Assembly: GCF_002154225.1 (NCBI RefSeq)
Contig: NZ_MTSE01000005.1
Location: forward strand, 310,001 to 374,000
Length of the DNA stretch: 64,000 nt
Source: Hymenobacter crusticola
GTDB lineage: Bacteria > Bacteroidota > Bacteroidia > Cytophagales > Hymenobacteraceae
Direction: 5' to 3'
Shown here: positions 1-8,355 of the stretch, one piece after another
How positions within the stretch are numbered: position 1 is the stretch's first letter
How the letters are laid out: each line of letters opens with the position of its first letter
The notes under the pieces: generated by a model
The model's database searches: none
What the model was told of the DNA's origin: nothing
What the model saw: the letters and a program-made list of their open reading frames with translations, nothing else
Made by a program: the position numbers and the translations under genes

Positions 1-1
1 C

Positions 2-1030
2 CAGTTTACGAAATCGCAGAAGCCCTTCTTCATGTACGTGGCCTACACGGCTCCGCACTGGCCGGTTCAGGCGCTGCCCGAGGATATCAAAAAATACGAG
101 AACATGTACAAGGATGGGTGGCAGGCCTTGCGCCAGCAGCGCTACCAGCGCCTCCTAGATCTAAAGCTGTTTGATGCGGCTACCACGCCCCTGCCCGAGT
201 TTATGTTCCCTGCTAAAGACTGGGCCACCAACCCAAACCGGCAGTGGGACGCCCACGCCATGGCCGTACACGCCGCCATGGTCGACCGCATGGACCAAAA
301 CATTGGCCACCTGATTGCTGAGCTCAAGCGCACGAAACAGCTCGACAACACCATCATCCTGTTTATGTCAGATAACGGAGCTAGCCCAGAAGACCCGACG
401 GAGTTTGGGCCCGGCTTCGACCGCGCCGGCAGCACCCGCACTGGGCAGACGGTAGCTTTCCCGAAGCAGAAGGAAGTGTTGCCCAACGGCGAGCTGGTGC
501 ACGCCGGTATCGGAGAAGTATGGGCCCACAGCCTCAACACGCCGTTTCGCTACTACAAGGCGAAGCAACATGAGGGCGGTATTACCACTCCTTTGATTGT
601 GCACTGGCCCCAGGGCGTGCAACAACCCGGTCGCATTGTACGCGAGCCCTTGCACGTAATCGACATGATGAACACGTGCCTAGCTCTGGCTAAAGCCCCT
701 TACCCTAGCACGTACCAAGGTCGGAGCATCACCCCTAGCCCCGGCAAAAGCTTTGTGCCGCTGCTGACCTCGGCCAAGGCTCCCACCCAACGCCTGCACC
801 CAGAGCTATTTTGGGAACACTTCGGCGCGGCCGCGTTCCGGCAGCAAGACTGGAAAATCGTGCGCCTGAATGCCCAAGCACCTTGGGAACTGTACGACCT
901 CCGAAACAACCGGTCCGAAACTAAGAACTTAGCTTCTCAACAGCCAGAACGCGTGCAGGCAATGAGCCAGCGCTGGCAGCAGCTAGCCGAAGTTTACCAA
1001 GCATTCCCAAAGCCTACTACTCCGCAGTAA
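2..1030 (+). CDS. Sulfatase (arylsulfatase A type), C-terminal part
   Basis: The reading frame is open from the left edge of the window, so the N-terminus with the catalytic Cys/Ser-x-Pro-x-Arg motif lies outside. What remains is the C-terminal two thirds of a sulfatase: the PFFMYVAYTAPHWPVQ segment, then a region with AMVDRMDQNIGHL and TIILFMSDNGASPED (the metal-binding Asp-Asn pair), then the C-terminal subdomain ending in WELYDLRNNRSETKNLA, typical of arylsulfatase A relatives. Such enzymes hydrolyse sulfate esters, often on polysaccharides, in the periplasm or outside the cell. The two glycoside hydrolases that converge on it suggest a role in degrading sulfated glycans. The substrate cannot be told. 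Confidence 0.9.
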   Translation, partial: QFTKSQKPFFMYVAYTAPHWPVQALPEDIKKYENMYKDGWQALRQQRYQRLLDLKLFDAATTPLPEFMFPAKDWATNPNRQWDAHAMAVHAAMVDRMDQNIGHLIAELKRTKQLDNTIILFMSDNGASPEDPTEFGPGFDRAGSTRTGQTVAFPKQKEVLPNGELVHAGIGEVWAHSLNTPFRYYKAKQHEGGITTPLIVHWPQGVQQPGRIVREPLHVIDMMNTCLALAKAPYPSTYQGRSITPSPGKSFVPLLTSAKAPTQRLHPELFWEHFGAAAFRQQDWKIVRLNAQAPWELYDLRNNRSETKNLASQQPERVQAMSQRWQQLAEVYQAFPKPTTPQ

Positions 1031-1275
1031 GTAGCTTTTCTCACGCATCAGCGAGCTATCTACGGAATTACCGCTGCTGGAAAAACTAGCCTAGCAGCGT
1101 GTGCTGCTTTGTTGCACTCTTCCTGAGCTTGAAAGCCAGCTTCGGGCCAGCTATCAATATTTCGGGCTGGGTTATATCGAAGAGTACCGAAGGTATTTTG
1201 GCAACAACTGAAACCAGTAGCAACCCCGATTTTCAGGGTACTACCTAGGGCCTTTGTGGTTGCAGGGCCAACAAC

Positions 1276-1332
1276 AAAGAGCCCCTAGCTTACCATGCCA
1301 CCAACTTGACATGATGAGCTAGGGGCTCTTTT
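1276..1332. terminator. Bidirectional terminator between sulfatase and GH43
   Basis: A 15-bp inverted repeat with arms at 1276-1290 and 1317-1331 and a 26-nt loop is flanked by an A-run on the left and a T-run on the right. It sits between two convergent genes and can end transcription from either side. Confidence 0.75.
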
Positions 1333-1345
1333 TATTTATCTCTGC

Positions 1346-2425
1346 TTACTTACGTGCCGCCGGTGGCTGCGCCAGCACTTGTCCGGTTGGTACGGGCGTG
1401 CCGAAGTCGGGGGTGCCATCGGCGCGCCACGTGAAGGGCTGCATTCTTGGCGAGCGGAAACGACCGCACCCTTGGCCTGGCTCATCGTTGGCGTGGTAGA
1501 GAAGCCAGTTTTGCTTGCCGTCGGGCGACGTGAAGAAGGAGTTATGCCCAGGTGCGTACACTTTAGTAGCGGCCGACTGCTGAAAAACGGGCGTCGCCGT
1601 CTTGCTCCAGGAAGCTGGGTTAAGCAAGTCGCTGTTTGCCGAAGCAGTCAGCATCCCGAGGGCGTAAAAATCGGTCCAGCAACCGCTGGCTGAATACACC
1701 AAAAACAGCTTGTTGCCGTGCCGCAATACCTCAGGCCCTTCGTTGACGTCGACGTGAGCTGGGTCGTTGGGACTGTTCAGATCACCGTTTCGTTCCCAAT
1801 CGTACGTGGGGGTCGATACGAGCACTCGGGGCCCAGCCAACGCCCAGGGGTTTTTCATAGGGGCTAGGTAGATGTTTTGGCGCCCATTTGTATCACCTTC
1901 CCATCCCGACCAAATAAAGTACAGCTTGCCGTTGTTCTCAAATACCGACCCATCAATGGCCCACTTGTCGTTGGCAGGGTCTGCGATCTTTCCGCGGTCG
2001 GTCCAAGTACCCTGTAGCGGATCGGGAGAGCTATTTTCGAGCACCCATACGCGGTGCGTTTGGTTGGTGCCCGCGTCCGCTGAGTAGTACAGGTACCACT
2101 TGCCTTGCAGATAGTGTAGCTCGGGCGCCCAAATGTCGCGGCTGTTGGGGCCAGTGGCAGGTGGCGTCCACACCACTTTTTTCTCGGCCGTGTTCAGCTC
2201 CGCAAGGCTTTTAGTTTTCCAAAGCGTGAGGTTGTGGCCCGTGGTGTTGGTGTAATAGTAGTAGCCGTCGTGGTAAGTAGTCCACGGATCGGCGCCGGAG
2301 GGTAGCAGCGGGTTGGTAAAGGTAGCTGCCGCTGAGGTCGAGGCTGCGGCCGGTTGGTTGTGCGGACGGGCACAACCCCCAACTAGCAGACTGACGCTCA
2401 GAATATAGCCAAGAAAAAGACGCAT
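1346..2425 (-). CDS. Glycoside hydrolase family 43, lipoprotein
   Basis: A five-bladed beta-propeller hydrolase of the GH43 type (arabinanase/arabinofuranosidase/xylosidase group). The N-terminus is a lipoprotein signal with a lipobox ending in Cys18 (LLVGGC), so it is probably anchored in the outer membrane. The three catalytic acids are visible: Asp46 in GADPW (base), Asp158 in WAIDGS (pKa modulator) and Glu229 in VNEGPE (acid). The blades carry family-typical segments such as RDIWAPELHYL and KLYFIWSGW. It lies 22 bp downstream of the GH5-like gene on the same strand, so the two probably form one transcript. The exact substrate is unknown. Confidence 0.9.
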   Translation of the reverse strand: MRLFLGYILSVSLLVGGCARPHNQPAAASTSAAATFTNPLLPSGADPWTTYHDGYYYYTNTTGHNLTLWKTKSLAELNTAEKKVVWTPPATGPNSRDIWAPELHYLQGKWYLYYSADAGTNQTHRVWVLENSSPDPLQGTWTDRGKIADPANDKWAIDGSVFENNGKLYFIWSGWEGDTNGRQNIYLAPMKNPWALAGPRVLVSTPTYDWERNGDLNSPNDPAHVDVNEGPEVLRHGNKLFLVYSASGCWTDFYALGMLTASANSDLLNPASWSKTATPVFQQSAATKVYAPGHNSFFTSPDGKQNWLLYHANDEPGQGCGRFRSPRMQPFTWRADGTPDFGTPVPTGQVLAQPPAARK

Positions 2426-2447
2426 AAGACGCTTGTGAGTAGCTTCG

Positions 2448-3560
2448 CTATTTACTGTTCATCTTCTTAATAAAATTGGCTTCGTCTTGGCGGTACGCCG
2501 TGCCATCAGGGCGAAATACCTCGTGGAACCACTCGTTCGGTTCACCGCCGTCGGCAATAGGCACATCCCACTGGTATTTTGTATTCGTTTTGCCCGCTAC
2601 TAAGCCCCAATTGATGGCGGCCACATTGTATTTCTTCAGCAGGGGCATTATGTTGACGAAGCGTGAGTTGCGAGGCCGCGCCATGTATTCGGTACAAAGC
2701 AGTGGCCGATTGTGCGTGGAAAGCAACGATATAACACGCTCGTGCGCCGGCACATCGTCGTAGCAGTGGTAAGTGACTACATCGGAGTGGGTTGCCTGAA
2801 ACGCATTTAGCTCCTTGAACCCCGAATCCCAGTTCCAAAGCCCTGCGCTCAACGGCTGATCGGGGTTAGCGGCTTGCGCCCACGCAAACACATTACGCAG
2901 CAATGGCAACGAGGCAATACCCTTGTCGCGGTTACCGGGCTCGTTATACAAGTCCCACAGCAGAATGCGCCGATCGTGGGCGAAGCTGGTCAGCACGTCC
3001 GTCACGTAAGGCTTTAGCTGCATGAACGTAGCTGAGTCGCGCGAGGCCGGGTCGCCGGGGTCCTGCACCCAGCCCGAGTTGTGGATGCCCGGCTTTGGAG
3101 CCGGCTGGGGACCGGCCTGGTAAGTCTTATTCCAGCAATCGTCGAAAAACACGAACATCGTCTGGATGTGGTGCTTGTCGGCCAAGGCTAGGTAGTCATT
3201 CATCCGCTTTTTAAAACCTGCTGGGTCTTGCTTCCAAGCCAAGCTGTGCAGAAAGACACGCATGGTGTTGAAACCAACGCCTTCGGCCCATCCCAACTCC
3301 TTATCAATAGTTTTTGGGTCAAAACTATCGGCTTGCCACATTTCCAGCTGGTTGATGGCGGTGCTCGGAATGAAGTTAGCGCCCGACATCCACTGCCGAC
3401 CTTTGTACCACGCGTTGGCTTTCTCAGTGGACCAACGCGCCCCCTGGCTAGCAGGCGTGACAGTACTAGTTGCCTTTGCTTTTGCTTTAACTTTTTGAGC
3501 CTGTACTGCTGGCGCACCGAGCAGCATCAGACCAAGTAGCAGAGCGGAGATTTTCTTCAT
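2448..3560 (-). CDS. GH5-like glycoside hydrolase (clan A TIM barrel), secreted
   Basis: A signal peptide (about residues 1-21, ending PAVQAQ) and a Lys/Ala/Thr-rich linker precede a (beta/alpha)8-barrel hydrolase. Two glutamates sit where clan GH-A enzymes have them: Glu207 in DLYNEPGN (acid/base) and Glu291 in LLCTEYMARP (nucleophile). The sequence resembles proteins annotated as cellulase-family or 1,4-beta-xylanase in Bacteroidota; I cannot choose a substrate. It is the first gene of a likely operon with the GH43 lipoprotein. A LacI-type palindrome about 100 bp upstream suggests repression lifted by a sugar. Confidence 0.85.
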   Translation of the reverse strand: MKKISALLLGLMLLGAPAVQAQKVKAKAKATSTVTPASQGARWSTEKANAWYKGRQWMSGANFIPSTAINQLEMWQADSFDPKTIDKELGWAEGVGFNTMRVFLHSLAWKQDPAGFKKRMNDYLALADKHHIQTMFVFFDDCWNKTYQAGPQPAPKPGIHNSGWVQDPGDPASRDSATFMQLKPYVTDVLTSFAHDRRILLWDLYNEPGNRDKGIASLPLLRNVFAWAQAANPDQPLSAGLWNWDSGFKELNAFQATHSDVVTYHCYDDVPAHERVISLLSTHNRPLLCTEYMARPRNSRFVNIMPLLKKYNVAAINWGLVAGKTNTKYQWDVPIADGGEPNEWFHEVFRPDGTAYRQDEANFIKKMNSK

Positions 3561-3657
3561 AAGGGAACGGTATAAGGTGGATTTTGGAAACGAGGGTGTA
3601 GAGCAGTAGTAGTGGATTCAGACTTAAGCTTATGACCTGATAAGCGCCCTAAAGTAT

Positions 3658-3689
3658 AAAAGAATGTGCAATCGTTTGCATATTCTTTT
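3658..3689. promoter_or_regulatory. LacI/GalR-type operator upstream of the glycoside hydrolases
   Basis: The core TGCAATCGTTTGCA (3667-3680) has the half-sites and central CG typical of LacI-family operators. The symmetry runs further out: 14 of 16 base pairs match across 3658-3689. On the minus strand a TATACTTT box lies just downstream (3650-3657), so a bound protein would cover the upstream part of a promoter for the GH5-GH43 pair. No LacI gene is in the window. Confidence 0.6.
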
Positions 3690-4037
3690 GATTCGAAGTG
3701 CAGCAATGGCTTATCGACTGCACAGAAGAATTAGCCAACGTACTTCTGTATTGAGTAGGGCAAGCTGCCTCCGTGAGTGTGAGTTGATATACTTTGCTTC
3801 GCTATAGCGCTATTTCGCGTCCCTCATTTATTAATAGGATAACTCTAGTCAACTCAGTAGCTAGGTTTTCTCAGATACTAACTGTGCAGCTACAGTACCT
3901 ACCTCACCTAGGTAAAGGATGCAAAATGGTCAGCAACGGTAGGCGTATCCTAAGCACGTTGTTCCAGTTGCACAGAGCCGGATCGTGCAAAGGATTGCAC
4001 AAATTACTGATACTGCTGTTACCAATCTTATAGAAGC

Positions 4038-4142
4038 ATGCATGTCCCTAGGTTCCTTGTGTCTGGCCTGTTGCTAGTTTTCTCTTGCAGTAGCCAAACT
4101 CATTATTTCAGCCATGCGGCAGAAGCATCAACCCATTCCTAA
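4038..4142 (+). CDS. Possible small lipoprotein (34 aa) or lipoprotein remnant
   Basis: A short frame opens with MHVPRFLVSGLLLVFSCSSQ: a basic start, a hydrophobic stretch and a lipobox ending in Cys17. Only 17 residues follow before a TAA stop. It could be a genuine tiny lipoprotein or the signal peptide of a gene whose body has decayed. The next gene is also a small lipoprotein, so a duplication remnant is possible. No known family. Confidence 0.3.
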   Translation: MHVPRFLVSGLLLVFSCSSQTHYFSHAAEASTHS

Positions 4143-4307
4143 GAATATTTTTCAGTCGCATCCGAAGCGCTGTTAAAAAACATTATTTAGCGCTAATATT
4201 ATAAGCTCCTAGAGGGCTGCTGTTGCTCTGTTTTTCCTTTGGCTATGCAACCAATTTATTCTTGCTAGAATCTTGTAAGTGCCCTACCTACTGTTCCTTC
4301 CCACTTT

Positions 4308-4739
4308 ATGAAAAAATTGGCTCTGTACTGCCTAAGTGCCTTATTGCTAACTAATCTTACCGCTTGTGACAAAGAAGCCATTACACCTCAGTGCGTAAAC
4401 GGCATTGTGCTAGGCACTACTTGTGATGGAGCTTATCTTATTCAGCTAGATACAGATATGCCCCTAGGCAGGAGCCTCGTTTTTCAGGGTGACGGCGGCT
4501 TAGTGCTGCCCGGGCCAGAAGGCACGGCGGGCACTACCTATGCTAACGTCGTGGAGACTTTTACGGCACTGCCCAGCGGTATTAGCCGGGGCCAACATCT
4601 GTTTTTCGACGCTCGCCCAGCAACAGAGGAGGAAGTAGTGCACAACTACTGCATAGCTAATCGGCCGTGGTACGAGGCCCCACAAGTGGTACTGACGAAC
4701 ATTTCCGAAACGGCTTGCGCCATGCGCGTTGAGGAGTAA
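4308..4739 (+). CDS. Hypothetical lipoprotein (143 aa)
   Basis: I do not recognise the family. The first 20 residues form a lipoprotein signal with lipobox LTAC and Cys20, followed by an acidic start of the mature chain. The body has about 120 residues with five more cysteines (at C..GIVLGTTC, NYCIAN and ETACAM), which could form disulfides in the periplasm. It has no membrane segment. It precedes the PH-domain gene by 42 bp on the same strand, which may be chance. Confidence 0.7.
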   Translation: MKKLALYCLSALLLTNLTACDKEAITPQCVNGIVLGTTCDGAYLIQLDTDMPLGRSLVFQGDGGLVLPGPEGTAGTTYANVVETFTALPSGISRGQHLFFDARPATEEEVVHNYCIANRPWYEAPQVVLTNISETACAMRVEE

Positions 4740-4781
4740 TAGTTTTCCTCGTAGCTTGGTCACTCACCAACCGCTCACCTC

Positions 4782-5156
4782 ATGGGAATTCTTGATAGCC
4801 TTCTTGGTAACGCTTCCGAAAGCGATGCCCAATCGTTGCAGCAAGAGCTTACGCGCCTGTTAGGTGCAGGCGAACAGATACAAAAAGCGTACGCCATCTT
4901 CCGCGACCAGCTTATCTTCACCAACAAACGCCTCATTTTAGCAAACAAACAAGGTGTGACGGGGAAAAAAGTGGAGTACCTAAGCATCCCGTATCGCAGC
5001 ATCGAGCGGTTTTCGATGGAGACTACAGGTCACTTTGATCTTGAATCGGAGTTGAAGATTTGGGTAAGAGGACAAGTAGAGCCCATCGGATTTACTTTCC
5101 GCAACGATACCAGCATCTACGACGTGTACCGCACGCTGAGCGAACACGCTTTATAG
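4782..5156 (+). CDS. Bacterial PH-domain protein
   Basis: This 124-residue protein has no signal peptide or membrane segment. After a helical start (residues 1-30) comes one pleckstrin-homology-like domain of the bacterial type: GAGEQIQKAYAIFRDQLIFT, NKRLILANK, then SIPYRSIERFSMET, then a strand with ESELKIWVRG, and a final helix DVYRTLSEHAL. This pattern is common in cytosolic bPH proteins of unknown role, sometimes tied to envelope stress. A hairpin terminator follows 15 bp after the stop, so the transcript ends here. Confidence 0.8.
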   Translation: MGILDSLLGNASESDAQSLQQELTRLLGAGEQIQKAYAIFRDQLIFTNKRLILANKQGVTGKKVEYLSIPYRSIERFSMETTGHFDLESELKIWVRGQVEPIGFTFRNDTSIYDVYRTLSEHAL

Positions 5157-5170
5157 TACCGCTTACAACT

Positions 5171-5199
5171 AAGAACGTCAGGTTGAGCCTGACGTTCTT
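5171..5199. terminator. Hairpin terminator
   Basis: A perfect 12-bp inverted repeat (5171-5182 and 5188-5199) with a 5-nt loop lies between the convergent PH-domain and NDH-2 genes. The T-rich end is short on the plus strand, so it may serve both directions. Confidence 0.7.
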
Positions 5200-5211
5200 G
5201 GTTAGGATAAC

Positions 5212-6591
5212 CTAGCTCGTTACCGGCGTTTGGATGGCTGGCGGCGTAGGGATGTACTCTGGGGTAGCGTTCTGGCGTTCGGCAGCTTTTTTCCCTTTAT
5301 CATCCTTCATATCGAGCCGGTTGAAAGGCCGAATAATAAGGCGCAATGCCTGATCGGAGCTGAAGTAACCAATGGCCCAGTCGGCAAAGGCCACCACTTT
5401 GTTGCGGAAGCCAACCAGCGTCATCAGGTGCACAAAGAGCCACGTAAACCAACCGAAGATGCCGTTGAAATGAACGTCTTTGGGCAAGTCAACAACGGCT
5501 TTGTTGCGGCTCACGATGGCCATTACGCCTTTGTTGAAATACTTGAAATCGAGCGGTGGCTGGTTTTTCAGAATGCGCTTAAAATTCTTCCCTAGGTGTG
5601 TACCCTGCTGCTGGGCCACCGGGGCCAGCATTGGCAAGCCTTGAGGCATGTCGTCGGTTATCATATTCGCCACATCGCCGATGGCGTAGATATTCTCGAA
5701 GCCGTCGACGCGGTTCCAACGATTCACATTGATGCGTTTGTTGCGCGTAATGGCTTCAGGCGGCAGCCCGGGCACCTCGGCACCATTCACCCCCGCGGCC
5801 CAGATCAGGTTGTCCGTCGGGATGTACTCAGTGTCGGAGTAATACACGCGGCTATTTTCGTAGCGCAACACCCTGGTATTCAGCCGCACCTTCACCCCTA
5901 GGTCCTCTAAGTACCGCCGCGAGTCGTCCTGCGATTTCTTCGACATGGGCTTCAGCAGCGCCCCGCCCGACTCCACCAGAAAGATTTGCATCTGGCCAAG
6001 GTCTAGCTCGGGGTAGTCTTTGGGCAACACGTGGCGGCGCATTTCGGCCAGCGAGCCGCTGATTTCCACTCCAGTTGCCCCGCCCCCAACTACCACAATA
6101 TTCATGAGGGCTTGGTATTCCTCGGGGTTGGTGGTGAGCAGCGCTTTCTCAAAGTTTTGAAAAATAAAGCTGCGCAGGTTCAAGGCATTCGGGATGCTCT
6201 TGATTTGCATGCTATGCTTCTCGATGGTCTCGTTGCCGAAGAAGTTGGTGAGGGAGCCGGTGGCAAGCACCAAATGGTCATAGTGGATTTCGCCTACTGT
6301 CGTTACTATCACGTTACGCTTCGAGTCGACGCACTGCACGTCGGCCATGCGATAGAAGAAGTTGGTCTGCCCAGCGAAAATCTTGCGAATTGGGTAGGCA
6401 ATGCTATCGGCTTCGAGGGCGCCCGTGGCTACTTGGTAGAGCAGCGGCTGAAACTTATGATAGTTGTTGCGGTCAATCATAACGACCTGCACCGGAGCGT
6501 CGCGCAACTCTTTTGCCAACCGCAGACCACCAAAACCACATCCAACAATTACAACACGCGGATGGGCAGAAACTGGAATATTTGCATCCAT
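5212..6591 (-). CDS. ndh: Type II NADH:quinone dehydrogenase (NDH-2)
   Basis: A single-subunit flavoenzyme that moves electrons from NADH to the quinone pool at the inner face of the membrane without pumping protons. The FAD-binding fold starts at residue 13 (VVIVGCGFGG), the NADH-binding fold at about residue 166 (IVVVGGGATGVE), and the family motif APVAQQQGTHLG lies near residue 325. The C-terminal part (FTWLFVHLMTLVGF and following) forms the membrane-attaching helices. Length 459 is normal. A complete proton-pumping complex I is encoded 5 kb away, so the cell can choose between coupled and uncoupled NADH oxidation. Confidence 0.93.
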   Translation of the reverse strand: MDANIPVSAHPRVVIVGCGFGGLRLAKELRDAPVQVVMIDRNNYHKFQPLLYQVATGALEADSIAYPIRKIFAGQTNFFYRMADVQCVDSKRNVIVTTVGEIHYDHLVLATGSLTNFFGNETIEKHSMQIKSIPNALNLRSFIFQNFEKALLTTNPEEYQALMNIVVVGGGATGVEISGSLAEMRRHVLPKDYPELDLGQMQIFLVESGGALLKPMSKKSQDDSRRYLEDLGVKVRLNTRVLRYENSRVYYSDTEYIPTDNLIWAAGVNGAEVPGLPPEAITRNKRINVNRWNRVDGFENIYAIGDVANMITDDMPQGLPMLAPVAQQQGTHLGKNFKRILKNQPPLDFKYFNKGVMAIVSRNKAVVDLPKDVHFNGIFGWFTWLFVHLMTLVGFRNKVVAFADWAIGYFSSDQALRLIIRPFNRLDMKDDKGKKAAERQNATPEYIPTPPAIQTPVTS

Positions 6592-6757
6592 ACTTCTTCA
6601 AAAAGAAAGGGTAGTGCTAGCGCACCACTAGCCTTAACTTCAAAAGTGGGCACCTGGTTCTGTAAATTTTGTCCCGCATGGCTTGTCGGTATACCTAGCC
6701 AGCTCACTACTTTGGCTTAGGTTATGGCTTGTCAGGACGACTTAGCTACCAACAAAA

Positions 6758-6779
6758 ACGCCCAGCTGAAGCTGGGCGT
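6758..6779 (-). terminator. Rho-independent terminator of the 6797-7486 gene
   Basis: A perfect 9-bp GC-rich stem (6758-6766 and 6771-6779) with a 4-nt loop is followed on the minus strand by a T-run. Confidence 0.8.
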
Positions 6780-6796
6780 GCGTGGCGGCGGTTGGC

Positions 6797-7486
6797 TTAG
6801 TCATCGCCGTTATCCTTCTTTTTGAAATCACCGTTTTTGATCTGGTTGATCAGTTGTAGCCAACTGAAAGGGTTCAACAGAGGGTTAGACGTATAGGGCG
6901 AGGGCGCTGTACCCATCCGACGGTTGAAGTCATTTTGTTGCATTTGCATCGTTTGCCGGTAGTTACCCATGCTCGTAACCGGGGCGTTGTTGAAGATGCG
7001 CTGCATAATCTCGGGACTAAGGTTGTCAGCGGCTCGCGAGCCGCGCTGCTTGGGCAAGCGCAACGCTAGGAAGGCTTGCTTGAACTCCTTTTCGGTAGCG
7101 TAAGGAAAGATTCGTACTTCGGGCAGAATGGTGGCATCTTCTTTCAGCTGCACAATCACCGAGTAGCTTTGGCGGGTGTAGTCGGCCGGCACTACCACGG
7201 TTTGATTCCGGTAGCCCAACGACCGAATGATGATACTATCGCCGGCTAATACAGGCAGCGAAAAGTAGCCGTACTCGTTGGTGGCCGTACCGCGGCCTGC
7301 TTTCGGAACGAAGATAGAGGCACCCGGCACCCCTAGCAAACTATCGCCCGTGGCCACGATACCCGTGAACTGCACGACAGCCCGCTGCCCTTGCGCGCGT
7401 GCTGGCGCGGCCAAGCCGACCAACACTATGATTAGAGCGAGAACCAGGCCCGCCGTAAGCAAACGAAATCGAACAAAACCAAACAT
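6797..7486 (-). CDS. Secreted carboxypeptidase-regulatory-like domain protein
   Basis: An N-terminal signal or anchor helix (about residues 8-31, ending APARAQ) is followed by a CarboxypepD-reg-like beta-sandwich (about residues 38-115; FTGIVATGDSLLGVPGASIF, NEYGYFSLPV, IIIRSLGYRN). This domain is common at the front of TonB receptors but here it stands alone. The C-terminal half (DNLSPEIMQRIFNNAPVTSM to FSWLQLINQIKNGDF) is a conserved Bacteroidota tail of unknown role. It is probably periplasmic or at the outer membrane. It has its own terminator. Confidence 0.75.
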   Translation of the reverse strand: MFGFVRFRLLTAGLVLALIIVLVGLAAPARAQGQRAVVQFTGIVATGDSLLGVPGASIFVPKAGRGTATNEYGYFSLPVLAGDSIIIRSLGYRNQTVVVPADYTRQSYSVIVQLKEDATILPEVRIFPYATEKEFKQAFLALRLPKQRGSRAADNLSPEIMQRIFNNAPVTSMGNYRQTMQMQQNDFNRRMGTAPSPYTSNPLLNPFSWLQLINQIKNGDFKKKDNGDD

Positions 7487-7595
7487 ACTGGGTAGGATAG
7501 ACTACAATAATACGGCACTTTCGGAGGGCACCGGCCCCTTTGCCGTAAATTTGTTCACGTTAGCGAGGCACTTTTGCCCCGCGTTCTACTAAAAG

Positions 7596-7991
7596 ATGCG
7601 CCTGAAACACTTTACCGTTGCATTCGGCCAGCAAGTATTTAAAGCATTCGGCGACGAATCGCGGGTGCGCATCCTGAACTTGCTCTGGCGCAACCAGGAA
7701 ATGTGCATTTCCGACCTGGAACAGGTACTTGACTTCACGCAAACGAAAACGTCGCGCCAACTCTTATACCTCAAAAATGCGGGCCTTGTCAGCTTCCGCA
7801 GGCTTGATAACTGGGTGTTCTATTTCCTGAAGGAAGAAACGGCCGATCTGGTTCAACAACTCCTCGCCTTCATGGAACGCGACCCGCAGCTAATGCACGA
7901 CCAACAGATTTATAAAACGTTGTGGTCGAATCGGGAGCTAGCCGCGTACAAACTGCAGAACCGCCGCTGGACCGGCACCATCTCCGAATGA
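7596..7991 (+). CDS. ArsR-family winged-helix transcriptional regulator
   Basis: The ArsR-type winged helix-turn-helix covers residues 10-85: FKAFGDESRVRILNLLWRN, CISDLEQVLDFTQTKTSRQL (recognition helix), then the wing DNWVFYFLK. The metal-binding ELCVCDL box of ArsR/SmtB sensors is not present; only one Cys is in that helix, so it may sense something other than a metal. The stop codon overlaps the start of the ferredoxin gene (ATGA, 7988-7991), so the two are translationally coupled. A TAAATTTG box at 7546-7553 could be the -7 element, but I see no good -33 box. Confidence 0.85.
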   Translation: MRLKHFTVAFGQQVFKAFGDESRVRILNLLWRNQEMCISDLEQVLDFTQTKTSRQLLYLKNAGLVSFRRLDNWVFYFLKEETADLVQQLLAFMERDPQLMHDQQIYKTLWSNRELAAYKLQNRRWTGTISE

Positions 7992-8305
7992 AACTCGACC
8001 ACCACCTTTTCGTTTGCACGAACCAGAAAAGCGGCGTCGGCGACGACGTTGCGCATGCCCTGAAGAAGGAGCTAAAGAAACAACACCTCAAATCCGTGGT
8101 AGCGGATGGAGAGAAATACAAGAACCGGGTACAAACCTGCAACTGCCTCGATCTGTGCAAACACTGCAAGAAAGGCTCTGGCGCGGCTGTGGTGGTATAT
8201 CCCGAAGGTATTTTTTACGGCGATGTAAAGCCCGGCGATGCCGCCGACATTGTGCACGACCACCTAGGTGAAGGACAAGTTGTTAAGCGCTTGTTGCTAG
8301 ACTAA
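7988..8305 (+). CDS. Thioredoxin-like [2Fe-2S] ferredoxin
   Basis: The ATG at 7988 overlaps the ArsR stop by 4 nt and gives a 105-residue protein; a longer in-frame start at 7922 would lie inside arsR and is unlikely. The fold is the thioredoxin-like ferredoxin type: FVCTNQKSG at Cys10, then CNCLDLCKHC with Cys51, 53, 57 and 60, which contains the cluster ligands, then AVVVYPEGIFYGDV. These proteins carry electrons in the cytoplasm. Pairing with an ArsR regulator suggests redox- or iron-sulfur-dependent control, which is inference. Confidence 0.85.
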   Translation: MKLDHHLFVCTNQKSGVGDDVAHALKKELKKQHLKSVVADGEKYKNRVQTCNCLDLCKHCKKGSGAAVVVYPEGIFYGDVKPGDAADIVHDHLGEGQVVKRLLLD

Positions 8306-8355
8306 CTAGCTCGCCGAGCCGCTTCATCCGTTAACTGTCAACTGATTCTTGTTAC

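Larger units (their letters stand above)
3561..4307. other. AT-rich intergenic region
   Basis: About 750 bases lie between the GH5-like gene and the next lipoprotein. The left part holds the palindrome at 3658-3689. The middle (3690-4030) shows no convincing coding sequence. The right part holds a 34-codon frame with a lipoprotein signal at 4038-4142. The base composition is more AT-rich than the genes around it, as expected of promoter DNA or decayed sequence. Confidence 0.5.

Noticed and set aside
3794..4033. 79-codon plus-strand frame in the AT-rich spacer
   Set aside because: No signal peptide, domain or codon pattern of a gene; it looks like chance in non-coding DNA.
6031..6720. 229-codon frame opposite to ndh
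   Set aside because: Lies antisense inside a clear NDH-2 gene; the composition is that of a shadow frame rich in His, Val and Gly.
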